This document shows positions 12,631-22,374 of a stretch of DNA of 64,000 nucleotides, piece after piece. The stretch comes from Dacryopinax spathularia. Its lineage: Eukaryota; Basidiomycota; Dacrymycetes; Dacrymycetales; Dacrymycetaceae. The stretch covers positions 1,550,001 through 1,614,000 of the forward strand of contig JBBPFI010000002.1 of assembly GCA_037974965.1 (NCBI GenBank), read 5' to 3'. Under the pieces are notes generated by a model, which made no database searches, had not been told where the DNA came from, and was given only the letters and a program-made list of their open reading frames with translations. How positions within the stretch are numbered: position 1 is the first letter of the stretch; each line of letters begins with the position of its first letter. Made by a program: the position numbers and the translations under genes.

Positions 12631-13002
12631 TGGTTGAAGACATTTCGGTCCCTGGACTGGCTGTTCACGCTGGATGGAATAATCGGCGATCGCTGCTTTG
12701 AGTCGGGCATTACACTCGTGATCGGCATTCCTAATGTTGCAACAGTCTCTGAAACGAAGTATGAACTATGATATGGTAGAGACTATAAGCCGCTTGTGCT
12801 TCAAGTCGTCAATGTACAATCCAACAGAGACAGACTAAACCGATGTAGTTGAAACCATCGAGATCAACGTCGGATTCAATGGAGACGCGTCGGTCGCTTC
12901 TTCATCGCCACAAGAAGGAACGTGATGGCAACGCGTCCCGATGCCTATGAGCTGCGCGGTCCAACGGGGGCTGCTTTAACCAACCTCTACCAACTACCCA
13001 AA
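12631..13002. promoter_or_regulatory. Divergent promoter UBA4 / M13 protease with two ACGCGT sites
   Basis: Two ACGCGT motifs (12885-12890 and 12931-12936) lie in the 372-bp head-to-head gap. ACGCGT is the MluI cell-cycle box bound by MBF-type factors in fungi; whether it works here is inference. Confidence 0.4.
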
Positions 13003-16000
13003 ATGGCTGAGGACGGTGTCCCCAGACCGTCGGTGGACGATGGTGAGTAGTCTTCCTGCAGGTGACTTGACTGCTTTGTCTGACGCATCATGCCAGAGTC
13101 TGCACCGCTGCTGGCCAACGACGCTCCTGCCGAGCCGACCCTGGTGCAACGGCTGACGGCGGCAACAAGCGAGCTCACGCCGCTCAGCAAGCTGCTAGCG
13201 CTTCTTGCACTACTGCTGCTCATCCTCTCATCTGTCTTTATTGGTCTGTTCGCTGGAGTCCAGCATAGGCTGAACGACGTCCTACATGCCCCCACCCCAA
13301 CGGTAACGACGACCCAGACGGAGGTGAGGACCGAAACGCACATTGTGACGAAGACGGCCATCGAGGATCATACCCAGACATGGACGGCCACTCAGACATG
13401 GGGGACGACTGTCACCGCTACGAGGACTGCAACTGTCACTGCAAGTCCTCCGGAGAAGACGCCGGACAAGGGAGATGCAAGCATGGTTTTTCTCAGCGTT
13501 CCATTGACCACACTGACGGGACGACAGGCCATATGCATCTCCACAGACTGTATCAAGCTGTCAGCCTCGATCCTCTCCAATATAGATCCGAGCGCGGATC
13601 CCTGCGAGGACTTCTTCCAGTTTGCGAGTACGTCTGTCCTTGTGGACCTCTTGTCGACGCACTAACGGGTTGCACAGGTGGTGGCTGGGTCAAGGAGCAC
13701 CCTTTACCTGCGGACAAAGGTACGCCCCTAGCCTTATATGTCCATCTCATTCTGAGCTGCTTCAGGCATTCTCACCAGCTTCGACCTCCTCTCGATCCAG
13801 AACAAGCGTATCATCGAGCAAATCCTGACCGATCCTCCGCTCATCGCACCTTCACCTGCCGATTCTGTCACACTCACGAAGCTGCAGACGTTGTACAGCA
13901 GCTGCATGGATGAAGAATTCCTGAAGGAGAGAGGGGAGGAACCTCTCGTCTCGATGGTTCGCGAGTTGAAGACGATCTTCGAGGGTGAGGTCGGAGAGAA
14001 TGCCATGCCCTCGGATCAGCAGAAGGTCATGAAGGAGCTCCCTCCTAAAGGCTTGACGGCTGCACTGGCATGGTTACACTCGAAAGGTGGGAATCGTAGC
14101 CAACCGTACACTTCACCGCTGACAACGATCGCAGGTGTCGAGACTTTATTCTCGTTCGCTATCGACGGCGATGCTGGGGTGGATCCGGATGCGATGACCG
14201 TCTGGTTCTCCCAGCCCGAACTCGGCCTGCCATCAAAGGAATACTACGAAGAGGAGGACATCCTAGAGCTCTACACCTCTGTACTTGCACGCATATTCCT
14301 GGAGCTCTCACCACAGCCAACTACTCCGCCTCCCGCACCTTCACCTACTCAATCCCCATGGCCGTGGCCGTGGCCGCGACCCACACCATGCGTTTGCCCG
14401 GGTGACGAGCCAGAACTGCCTCCTGCCCAGAACCACACCATCCAAGCGCGCAAGCTTGCCGAACGGGTCGTCGAGCTTGAACAAGCCATCGCACGTGCGG
14501 GAGCCGACCTCGATTTCCTGCAGGGCGATCCGCTGGGCACCTACAACCCTGTTCCCTTCTCGAACCTGACCGATTGCTTGCCAAGCATCTCGTGGGGCAC
14601 ATTCTTCTCCGCATTTGCCCTGCGTAGCTTCCCAGAGCGCATCATCGTCACGTACCCGCCATACCTCAAAGACCTGAAGGAGATCCTTGACTATACCTCT
14701 CCCCAGGTCCTACTGGGTCATTTCACCGCCCGCCTTGTCCTTTCATACACCAACTACCTCTCCCCAACAACAGAGCTCTGGAAGGCCAATCGCAAATTGA
14801 CAGAAGTGCTCTCCGGCATCAAGCCAGGAAGCATGACAGAGCGAAGCGAATGGTGTCTGGACGTCATCGAGTCTTCCCTGGGCTTCGCAGCCGGCCGATA
14901 CTTCGTCCAGCGGACATTTGCAGGAAGCTCGAGGGACAAGGGAACGAAAGTCATCACGGACGTCATCGAGGCTTTCAAGCATCGGCTTCCGGATCTTACC
15001 TGGATGGACAGGAAGAGCGCGAAGGCTGCTGCGGAGAAGGCGGATGCCATTCGCGTCAAGGTTGGGTACCCGCTGAGTCCGAACACGACGGACGACGTTA
15101 GTATCGCGAGGTATTACAGCATGGTCCCGATCAAGAACGATACGTTCTTCGAGAATGTGCTCGGTTCTGAGTGGGTGCATATCAATTAGGCCAGGAAGAT
15201 ATGCTTACGGTACTTCCAGGGTTGCGGATGTGATGCGAAAGTGGGCAACAGTTGGCAGGAGGAGGGACAAGGAGTCTTGGGAAATGATCCCTTCCGAGGT
15301 GTGATGGTCCCCTCCCATCTCCTTCCATATAACCAGCTGATCTCCGGTCAGGTCAACGCGTACTTCAACCCGCCAGCAAATGAGGTACCATAGGCTGTCT
15401 TTGGTTGGTTCACACGTTAACCCTATATCCAGATCGTCTTCCCTGCTGGTATCCTCAGACCGCCTTTCTTCTCGGCTGATTGGCCTTCTTACCTCTCCTA
15501 CGGAGCCTTTGGCAGCGTGGCTGCTCATGAGCTGACAGTATGTATATGCCCTCGTACCTTTACAATGGAACTAATAGTTGGTTGTAGCATGCATTCGACA
15601 GCGCTGGCCGAATGTACAACCAGCAGGGCAAGCTGGAGGAATGGTGGACGAATGCGACGAGCGACGCATATGATGAGCGAGTCAAGTGCATATCAGATCA
15701 ATATTCGAGTAAGTCGGCTTATAGCCCATATTGCTTAGGATGTATGCTTATAGTGTATTCTTCCTTCAGAATACTGGGTTGATGATGGAAAGGGTGGCAA
15801 GGCATACGTTAATGTGAGTTCCAGTCGTTGTCTTAGCATGTTCATTGCTGATAGCTCTCCTAGGGCAACCTCACATCCGGCGAGAACATCGGAGATGCCG
15901 GCATTGCGCTCTCCTACCGCGCCTGGCAGGCCCAGTACAACTCGTCCTTCGCCTCCGGGGGTGAATACCTCCTTCCCGGCCTGAACTACACCCGCGAGCA

Positions 16001-16313
16001 GCTGTTCTTCATCTCTTTCGCAAGAACGTGGAGCTCGAACGTCAAGCCAGCTACAGCGGTAAGGTCCAGACCCGCTTTTGAGCGCATACATGCTCATATT
16101 CCTCCTAGCTTCAACGCGTTCGAACCGATCCTCATTCTCCACCGAAGTTCAGGACCAATGTACGCCCTGTCTGCCCACTCATGCCTGTGTCCATTCCTTA
16201 TTTCATTCTTGTAGGGACCATTGTCCAATCTTCCCGAATTCGCAAAAGCATTCAAGTGCTCTGACGGAACCCCATTGAACCCGCCTCCGGAGAAGCAATG
16301 CCACTTGTGGTGA
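13003..16313 (+). CDS. M13-family zinc metalloendopeptidase (neprilysin/ECE-like)
   Basis: Type II membrane metalloprotease. A cytosolic tail of about 45 residues ([19 protein letters not shown]) is followed by one membrane helix ([16 protein letters not shown]) and a Thr-rich stalk ([14 protein letters not shown]). The luminal domain opens with the family pattern C-x6-C-IKLSASIL..[18 protein letters not shown]. The zinc site is HELTH, split by an intron after the Thr codon (15540-15588), and the third ligand is the Glu of ENIGD. The protein ends PEKQCHLW, matching the family's C-x-x-W end. Several introns are short; the one at 14087-14134 is 48 nt and stop-free, and a possible GC-AG intron lies at about 13477-13527. 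N-glycosylation sequons are common. Substrates are unknown. Confidence 0.92.
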
Positions 16314-16351
16314 TCACATTCAAGAATAGGCACTGTGGTGATCACATTCAA
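16307..16351 (+). repeat. 17-bp direct repeat spanning the M13 stop codon
   Basis: GTGGTGATCACATTCAA occurs at 16307-16323 and again at 16335-16351. The first copy contains the last Trp codon and the TGA stop; the second lies in the 3' untranslated region. Confidence 0.9.
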
Positions 16352-16701
16352 AGAGAGGCATGGACATGGCAATCATAGCATATATCCAACTCATGATGTA
16401 TTAGTAGTACTGTGCAACCTGCATGCGTGCCAAGAGCGTGTTGTGACTCATTGAGCCACGCTATATTTAGTACGCGCGGCATACTTCGGCGCGCGTCGCA
16501 TCTCTTTCCTGGACCACCATCTCTTCTCCCAACCACCACCATCATCTGGCTTGAGCCTATCAAGTTTATCCGTTCTGGCTGAGGAATCAAGACAGACTGC
16601 ACATATATCAAGCCTTGCTCGAGATCAAGTCTATCTCTACGGTACAACTGTCAACATTTGTCGTTTGCACAAGCCATCGCCAGCCCCATCGATCGCCCGT
16701 C
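16314..16701. other. Intergenic region between M13 protease and leucine-rich protein gene
   Basis: Contains the 3' flank of the M13 gene and the promoter and leader of the next gene. An in-frame upstream ATG exists at 16615. No other gene was recognised. Confidence 0.5.
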
Positions 16702-18753
16702 ATGTCATTGCTATCCCAAAGCTTTGCCCTACAATCTTTGTCGCAGCCTCCGAGGTCTAGCCTAGATGCTGGCAGCACACAAGCATCCTTTCCAAGCTCG
16801 CGGCAGCCACTCGCACCACCATCATCACTTGCACCATATCCTTCACTTGCACCATCAACCCCAATCGTACCGAAACCAAAGGCACCACCCAAGCTCCCTC
16901 CCCAGCTTCTAGCATTGCTCAACCAACCACTTTTGCCGCGTCCTTCCTTCCCAGAAGTGGTCGATCTGACCGAGTCTACGCACTTGACTGTATGTCACTC
17001 ACCTAATCGGTACATCCTCCTCTCTGATACTTGCATCCTCAAGTCTGAGCCGGCGAAGAATGCGCTACTGCTTCCAGCAGACGACAGGTACGCATGGTCC
17101 TTTGCACATATATGCGTACTAATGCGTTGCTATAGTGAATTACTCGCTCAATCTGGTTACACGCGTGCAGAACTGCTTGACTTGAAGCAACTCGTTCGCA
17201 TCCTGACTGCTGAAACTTTGCAAACAACCGTTTATTCCATCGTGCTTGACCCTGCTCACCCCTTTAGCGAGACCGAGGAAGACCATTTCCCGCCAGAGAA
17301 GCTAGCGAGGCTAGAACTCGTTAGTAGGCAAGTGGAGACTGTCAAGATCGACACGTCGCAAGATCCTCAAGACAAAATGCTCTTTTACCTTCAAGACCTC
17401 TCTGATGTTATTTATCCTCGACGACCTCTGTTTGCGGGACTGAAAGCTCTAGACGTCACGATCACCAAACCTGGTCAGCTGGACTACTTCAAGGAACTGC
17501 TCTTCCCTGCTGTCCGTTCCGTGAGGCTTTCTTGTCAACGCGCAATTACGTCGAACGAATGGGACTACGCATTGGCCATATTCCTCTCCTGGCTATCTAG
17601 GATATGGTCTGTCAAAGAAGAAGAAGCTGCTACTCTTGTGCTTGAGAAACTGCCTGTTCTTCACTGGTCTGACTTCTTGATCAAGCTGGCAAATCCACTC
17701 CCTGCTCTGACAACCTTGAAGACGGACGACAGTATCTTTTCTCCTGGGCTATTCCGGGCGCTCACGGCTTCTCCTCAACTTACAGACTTCTCTGCCGAGA
17801 TATTGTACTCCCAAGCTGCAAATCGCTTGATGAAGACCCCAGCCATTTTGCTATCGCATTCTTTCTATGCACTGAAGAAGCTCGACCTCATCGCGGATGT
17901 TCATCCTATCAAGGTCATCTTCGAACAACTCGGCAACGCAGTCGAGTCTATCCATCTGACAACGAAGTGTGAAAACATCGATTTTGACCTCCTTGATGGC
18001 CTAATCGCAGACGATTCCCGCTGGTTAACCTCCTTGCTCGAGACTTTCTCCTGGTCGATCGAAGAGACGAATAGAGACCTGTTCAACTTTGCGATGTACG
18101 ACCGCACCACACTCGACGAAGACATCCACAAAATGCGGGCGGCAGGAGAGCTTCCCATTCCCAAGGGCTTGCGATCTTTCCTCTGGCGGACTCTGAAGCC
18201 GTTGTATCGCTGCCAAGCACTCGCACACTTCTCGTTCAAGTTCAAATCCTTCAACCGACTCGCACTTACAGATGCGGATCTGATCGAGCTGTCTGAGAAC
18301 TGCAAGCTTCTGGAGTCGCTCTCGATCGAGTGGGAGAGACGCTCCTTCTGGCCTGGGTTCCCCGTTAGCGGACTAGAGGACGAGGGTGCACTAACTCTCG
18401 CGCCCCTGAGGAGCATATCGAAGAACATGATGTTCCTTCGTTCACTCAAGCTTTCCTCGCTGGACGCTTTCAAGCCCGTTCCCATCCCTCCTCCTTCTCA
18501 CAACCTCGTGGCCCGACCTGGAAAAGACAAAGGCAAGGAGAAGGAACGAGCCAGAAGGACGCAGGCGATCCTGGTCGATCTAGGGCACGCGAGGCTGAAG
18601 TATGACCTGAGTGGAGCGGATTGTGCGAGGATCGCGGCGTTCTTTGATGAGCTATGGCCGAATATTACGCTTAAGGTGGATCTGGGGAACTGGCATAGGC
18701 TGGCGTGGGAGAAGGTGGTGGATGGGATTATCGCACTGAGGTGGGATTTGTAG
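16702..18753 (+). CDS. Leucine-rich, F-box-like hypothetical protein
   Basis: Leucine-rich protein resembling the F-box/LRR-like proteins common in basidiomycetes; no clear F-box was seen. The N-terminal 90 residues are Ser/Pro-rich (APPSSLAPYPSLAPS). The body repeats short beta-strand/helix units such as LKALDVTITKPGQ, VRSVRLSC, LKKLDLIADVHP and LESLSIEW, typical of irregular leucine-rich repeats. The frame is open throughout, but two typical introns are embedded: 16990-17043 (54 nt) and 17088-17135 (48 nt, with a TACTAAT branch site). Both are multiples of three and free of stops; removing them gives THLT-SEPAKN and DDSELLAQ. The start at 16702 (MSLLSQSF) is preferred over the in-frame ATG at 16615, but this is not certain. 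A role as a substrate adaptor would be inference. Confidence 0.75.
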   Translation: MSLLSQSFALQSLSQPPRSSLDAGSTQASFPSSRQPLAPPSSLAPYPSLAPSTPIVPKPKAPPKLPPQLLALLNQPLLPRPSFPEVVDLTESTHLTVCHSPNRYILLSDTCILKSEPAKNALLLPADDRYAWSFAHICVLMRCYSELLAQSGYTRAELLDLKQLVRILTAETLQTTVYSIVLDPAHPFSETEEDHFPPEKLARLELVSRQVETVKIDTSQDPQDKMLFYLQDLSDVIYPRRPLFAGLKALDVTITKPGQLDYFKELLFPAVRSVRLSCQRAITSNEWDYALAIFLSWLSRIWSVKEEEAATLVLEKLPVLHWSDFLIKLANPLPALTTLKTDDSIFSPGLFRALTASPQLTDFSAEILYSQAANRLMKTPAILLSHSFYALKKLDLIADVHPIKVIFEQLGNAVESIHLTTKCENIDFDLLDGLIADDSRWLTSLLETFSWSIEETNRDLFNFAMYDRTTLDEDIHKMRAAGELPIPKGLRSFLWRTLKPLYRCQALAHFSFKFKSFNRLALTDADLIELSENCKLLESLSIEWERRSFWPGFPVSGLEDEGALTLAPLRSISKNMMFLRSLKLSSLDAFKPVPIPPPSHNLVARPGKDKGKEKERARRTQAILVDLGHARLKYDLSGADCARIAAFFDELWPNITLKVDLGNWHRLAWEKVVDGIIALRWDL

Positions 18754-18989
18754 AGGCGGACGGTCGACAGGATGAGGGGGTGGAAGGAAATAGCGACGGA
18801 CATGGGGCAAGGACAATGTGGAGGGTTTCAACATGGACGAATGAGGATGGAACGGAACCGAGTCGATGGACGACTAATGAAAAATGAACGAAACTTGACG
18901 GGCAGGTATGGGACATGCAAGTAAATGGTATCACAATGAATCAGTCTATATCGTACAACGTCCCTCTCTGCCCCGTTCTACGGGCAACG

Positions 18990-20865
18990 CTAGCTGAGAA
19001 CAACCCTCCAAGCTACCAACCCGAGCACGACTCCAGCCGCGCCCCAAGCCCTCAGTGTCGGGCCTCCCCCAACGCCGAGCAGAGACCCCCTGAGTGGCTC
19101 GTTCAAGCTGTACAACCCGTCTGCGGCGGTAGGCAGAGGATTAAGAACAACGCGTTCGCTCCTCGCTTCTTTCCTCCCCTCCGGTCCCGGCATCGGAACA
19201 TCATGCTCCTGCACCTGCTCGTCCGCCCCAGCTGCGCTCGCCTGCTCGTATAGGACTTTCACTTCATCAGCCTCGGCGGTTTCCGTCCCCGTCTCCATCA
19301 TACCGGCCTCCTCCGCCCCGCCAACCCCCATCATCTCAGTTTCCTCGGACGGTACGCCGTCGACCACGCTCACCGCACCGAGGAAATCTGTGATCCTGAC
19401 TTTGTCCAGTGGTCGAGTGAAGAGATCGGAGCGGACGCCGGCGTGGGACTTTATTAGGGCTGGGTCGTACGTCTCGAACTGCCGTGCGCGTGCGTCAGCA
19501 TAGATCTGCGACATGCAGGGAGGAGGCGCGCGGAGTCGGAGGAGTCGCAGGGTAAGAGGGAAGGAAGGGTAAGCGGAAGGCGAGGGTGCAAGGCGATGGT
19601 AGGTGGGAAGGAGGGGCGAGATGAGATGGGAGATAAGCGAGGGAAGGGAGATGAAAGGCATAGGATGGGAAGATGAGGAGGGGGAGGAGAGGACGATGGT
19701 GTGGTCTGGGATGGGATGGGATGGGATGGGATGAGAGAATGGGAGGGACGTACGAGATCTTGTAGCGTCGCTTTGGACGTCTTGTTCTGTCCTTCCATGT
19801 ACTGTAGGATGTAGTGCGTGAAGCTGTCTATTACTGCTACGCCTATGTCGGGGTCGTTGTGGTGCTGTTCCCGGGGTTAGCGCTGTTGCTCTGGGTATTT
19901 CAGGAGTCGGAGGATAGTGGAAAGCCGGAGGCGAGAAGAAGGAAGGGTAGAAAGCAAAAGGGGTCGAAAAGCAGACGACGAGAAGGCGTAACGCCCTACA
20001 GGGTAAGGCTCGCAAGGATGAGGACGAGGAGCGTAGAGGCCCCACTCACAGAATACGAATTCTCCCCCTCCTCCGAGCTCCCCGTCGCGACCACGCCGGG
20101 AGAATAAACCCTGCCATACATCGTATTCGCCTGACACGTATCGACCATCAGCAGCATCTCGTTATATCGTCTCTTCTCCCACATCTGCGCTATGGCATCG
20201 GCGATGTCGAACGCGCTGATTTCCTCGTTGTCCTGGAATTTGAGGAATTCGGAGCCGCCGTGCCCGGTGAGGTAGAGGAAGATGTTGGAGCGGGAGTCGG
20301 TGAGGAGCCGTTTGCTGCGGGGGAGGGTGGGCGAGACGCGGCCTGTGGGCGGTGGGGGAGCGTGAGCGACTCGCCCAAGGAGGATCAAGGAGAGCCAGGA
20401 GACGGAGAGAAGCTGAGATAAGGTGGAGACAAACGCACCAGTCAACAGCCTTATAAAGTTCTCCACCGTGACCTCATACCCCCTATAATCCACCTCGATA
20501 TCCTCCCCATACAAATCCAGCCTCCGATCCTTATTCGCAAACACCGTCGCGGGAAACCGATTCCTAGCGTTGCACGCCACGTCGTCCGCAAGCATAAGGA
20601 TGATGTTGCTGTCTGGGATCCCGAGCCGCTTGACGGTCCTGTACATGCCGAGGGTGTTGGCCATGTGGCGGTAGTTGAACCAGTAGCGGGAGGCGCAGAC
20701 GAGGACGGCCCAGTTGTTTGTGTGCGTTTGGGTGGGGGGGAAGAAGGAGGTGAGTTGGTCTTCGGGGGTTGGGGTGGCATCAGCGAGGACATGCTGCGTC
20801 CGGGTTGTAGTGGACAGCAGTAGCAGTAACAATGCGAGCAAGCTTGAGGGTATTCGAGGTAACAT
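18990..20865 (-). CDS. GPI8: GPI8: catalytic subunit of GPI transamidase (C13 cysteine protease)
   Basis: Cleaves the C-terminal signal of precursor proteins in the endoplasmic reticulum and joins them to GPI anchors. The start at 20865 begins a signal peptide ([18 protein letters not shown]). The mature domain opens [20 protein letters not shown], as in all Gpi8 proteins. The catalytic His is in FLYLTGHGG and the catalytic Cys in [27 protein letters not shown] and [12 protein letters not shown] are further signatures. A long acidic, disordered luminal stretch ([17 protein letters not shown]) precedes a C-terminal membrane helix ([13 protein letters not shown]), as in other fungal Gpi8. Introns interrupt it, one holding five GGGAT copies (19708-19732). 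It is head-to-head with SmD1. Confidence 0.94.
19708..19732 (+). repeat. GGGAT microsatellite (5 copies)
   Basis: Five perfect tandem GGGAT units inside an intron of GPI8. Confidence 0.9.
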
Positions 20866-21146
20866 ATTGGCCACTTCTCCTGCTGAGTATATGCAGTCCA
20901 CTTCGGTCACTGCCAACGAGCGCCCATGAACGACGACGCGCTCATTCCCAGCGGAATCAAAGCACAGCCCCTCAATGGAATTAAACTCAACCTCCAGGGT
21001 TGGTGACTTTCTTCCTCGCCACCCGCGCGCTCCTCCCTCATCGTCGCTGCCCATCCTCGAGCAGCAGCCCCAACTCGCCACAGCGCGTCCTATCAACCCG
21101 ACACGCACCAACTTCTATCAGTTCACGCCGGTTGGAAAGAGCAAAG

Positions 21147-22099
21147 ATGAAGTTGGTCAGGTGAATAATCTTTCTCTTTTCTCGCGTCGCGTATCCTCCT
21201 TCCTGCCCCCTCGTCTTCGAGGAAGGGTGTTGCACTTTGGCAACGGGAGGACGTGACTGCGAGCTGTGTATTTTATACGATGTCGGCCGTTTACCTGCCA
21301 GCTGGGCGCGACTCCTTTGGGTACGCCCTGGCGGAGAATGCGGTATTTCCTACCTAGGTCGTCTTTGGACGACTCGCTCCTCATCCTTCTGTCGTCTTTC
21401 GGCGGCAACCTTCATTGTTCTCCTCGTCCTTTGACGATAACCTATTACTCTCTCGTCTTTTGACGATCCCCCCTTATTCATCATCATCTTCGGACGACCC
21501 GGCCCCAAATATACCAACGCGCCCAGCTGGTAGACAAAGACGGCTGAGTACCCCTCCGCCGTTCCCTCGTGCTGATACATCGTGCGCAGGTTCCTGATGA
21601 AGTTGAACAACGAGACGGTCACGATCGAGCTCAAGAACGGGTCCGTCGTGCACGGTACCATAACCGGTCAGTCCGCTCTCCCTCATTCCATCCCTATCTT
21701 CCCCGTCTCTCCTCTCCCTTCTTCCGCCTCTCGGTCATGAAGCGAAGCGAGGAGGGGGAAGGCGAGGAAGGAGTAAACAGGAATGAAGTAACGAAGCCGG
21801 AGCTAACCCCCGGCGTAGGCGTCGACGTCCAAATGAACACCCACCTCAAAACAGTCAAGCTCTCCTCCCGTAACCGCGAGCCCGCGACACTCGACACACT
21901 CAGCATAAGGGGCAACAACATCCGGTACTTCATCCTGCCCGATTCCTTGCCGCTGGATACGCTGCTGGTGGACGATGCGCCGAAGCCGAAGGGGAAGAGG
22001 AAGGATGCGGAGCGTGGTGGGCGGGGAGGGGCGAGGGGGAGGGGGGATAGGGGGAGGGGGAGGGGGAGGGGAGGGGGGAGAGGGAGGGGGAGGTTCTGA
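21147..22099 (+). CDS. SMD1: Small nuclear ribonucleoprotein Sm D1
   Basis: Core Sm-ring protein of the spliceosomal snRNPs. Exons 21147-21160, 21590-21666 and 21819-22099 give 123 codons plus stop. Exon 1 encodes only MKLV and part of Arg; joined to exon 2 it reads [20 protein letters not shown], the family's opening. The Sm fold follows ([34 protein letters not shown]) with the Sm2 motif IRGNNIRY. The tail is Arg/Gly-rich ([16 protein letters not shown]), the target of arginine dimethylation in this family. The first intron (21161-21589, 429 nt) is far longer than its neighbours and holds a spaced hairpin array. The gene is convergent with the tRNA synthetase. Confidence 0.96.
21358..21497 (+). 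repeat. Array of five mini-hairpins inside SmD1 intron 1
   Basis: Five short inverted repeats with 4-nt loops start at 21358, 21391, 21424, 21453 and 21484, a spacing of 29-33 nt. Examples are GTCGTC-TTTG-GACGAC (21358-21373), TCGTC-CTTT-GACGA (21424-21437) and TCGTC-TTTT-GACGA (21453-21466). The second needs G-U pairs and the fifth (loop TTCG) has one mismatch. The stretches between them differ and are mostly pyrimidine-rich. Confidence 0.85.
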
Positions 22100-22374
22100 G
22101 TGGGCCTGGGTGCTTGGAGCTTTCGCCCAATGTCGGCTTCGGGCCTGGCTTCAACCTCTGCTCGTCTTCACCTCTGCTTGCCTTTACCCTTGGGCCCACT
22201 CATCGCTGGTTATGCCCCTCGTACGAAAGCCTGCTAAGGTGTTCCTGCGCGAGCACGCAAGTGTAGGGGGAGCGACTGTATTATATACCAAAAATTCTAG
22301 GCTATATGCTCTAGTCTATACTCCCTTCCCTTACGTGCGTTCCGCACGATATCTCCACCTAGCCAAAGCTACGG

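Noticed and set aside
21358-21497. CRISPR-like array
   Set aside because: Repeats are only 14-16 bp and imperfect, sit in a spliced intron of a nuclear gene, and there are no cas genes.
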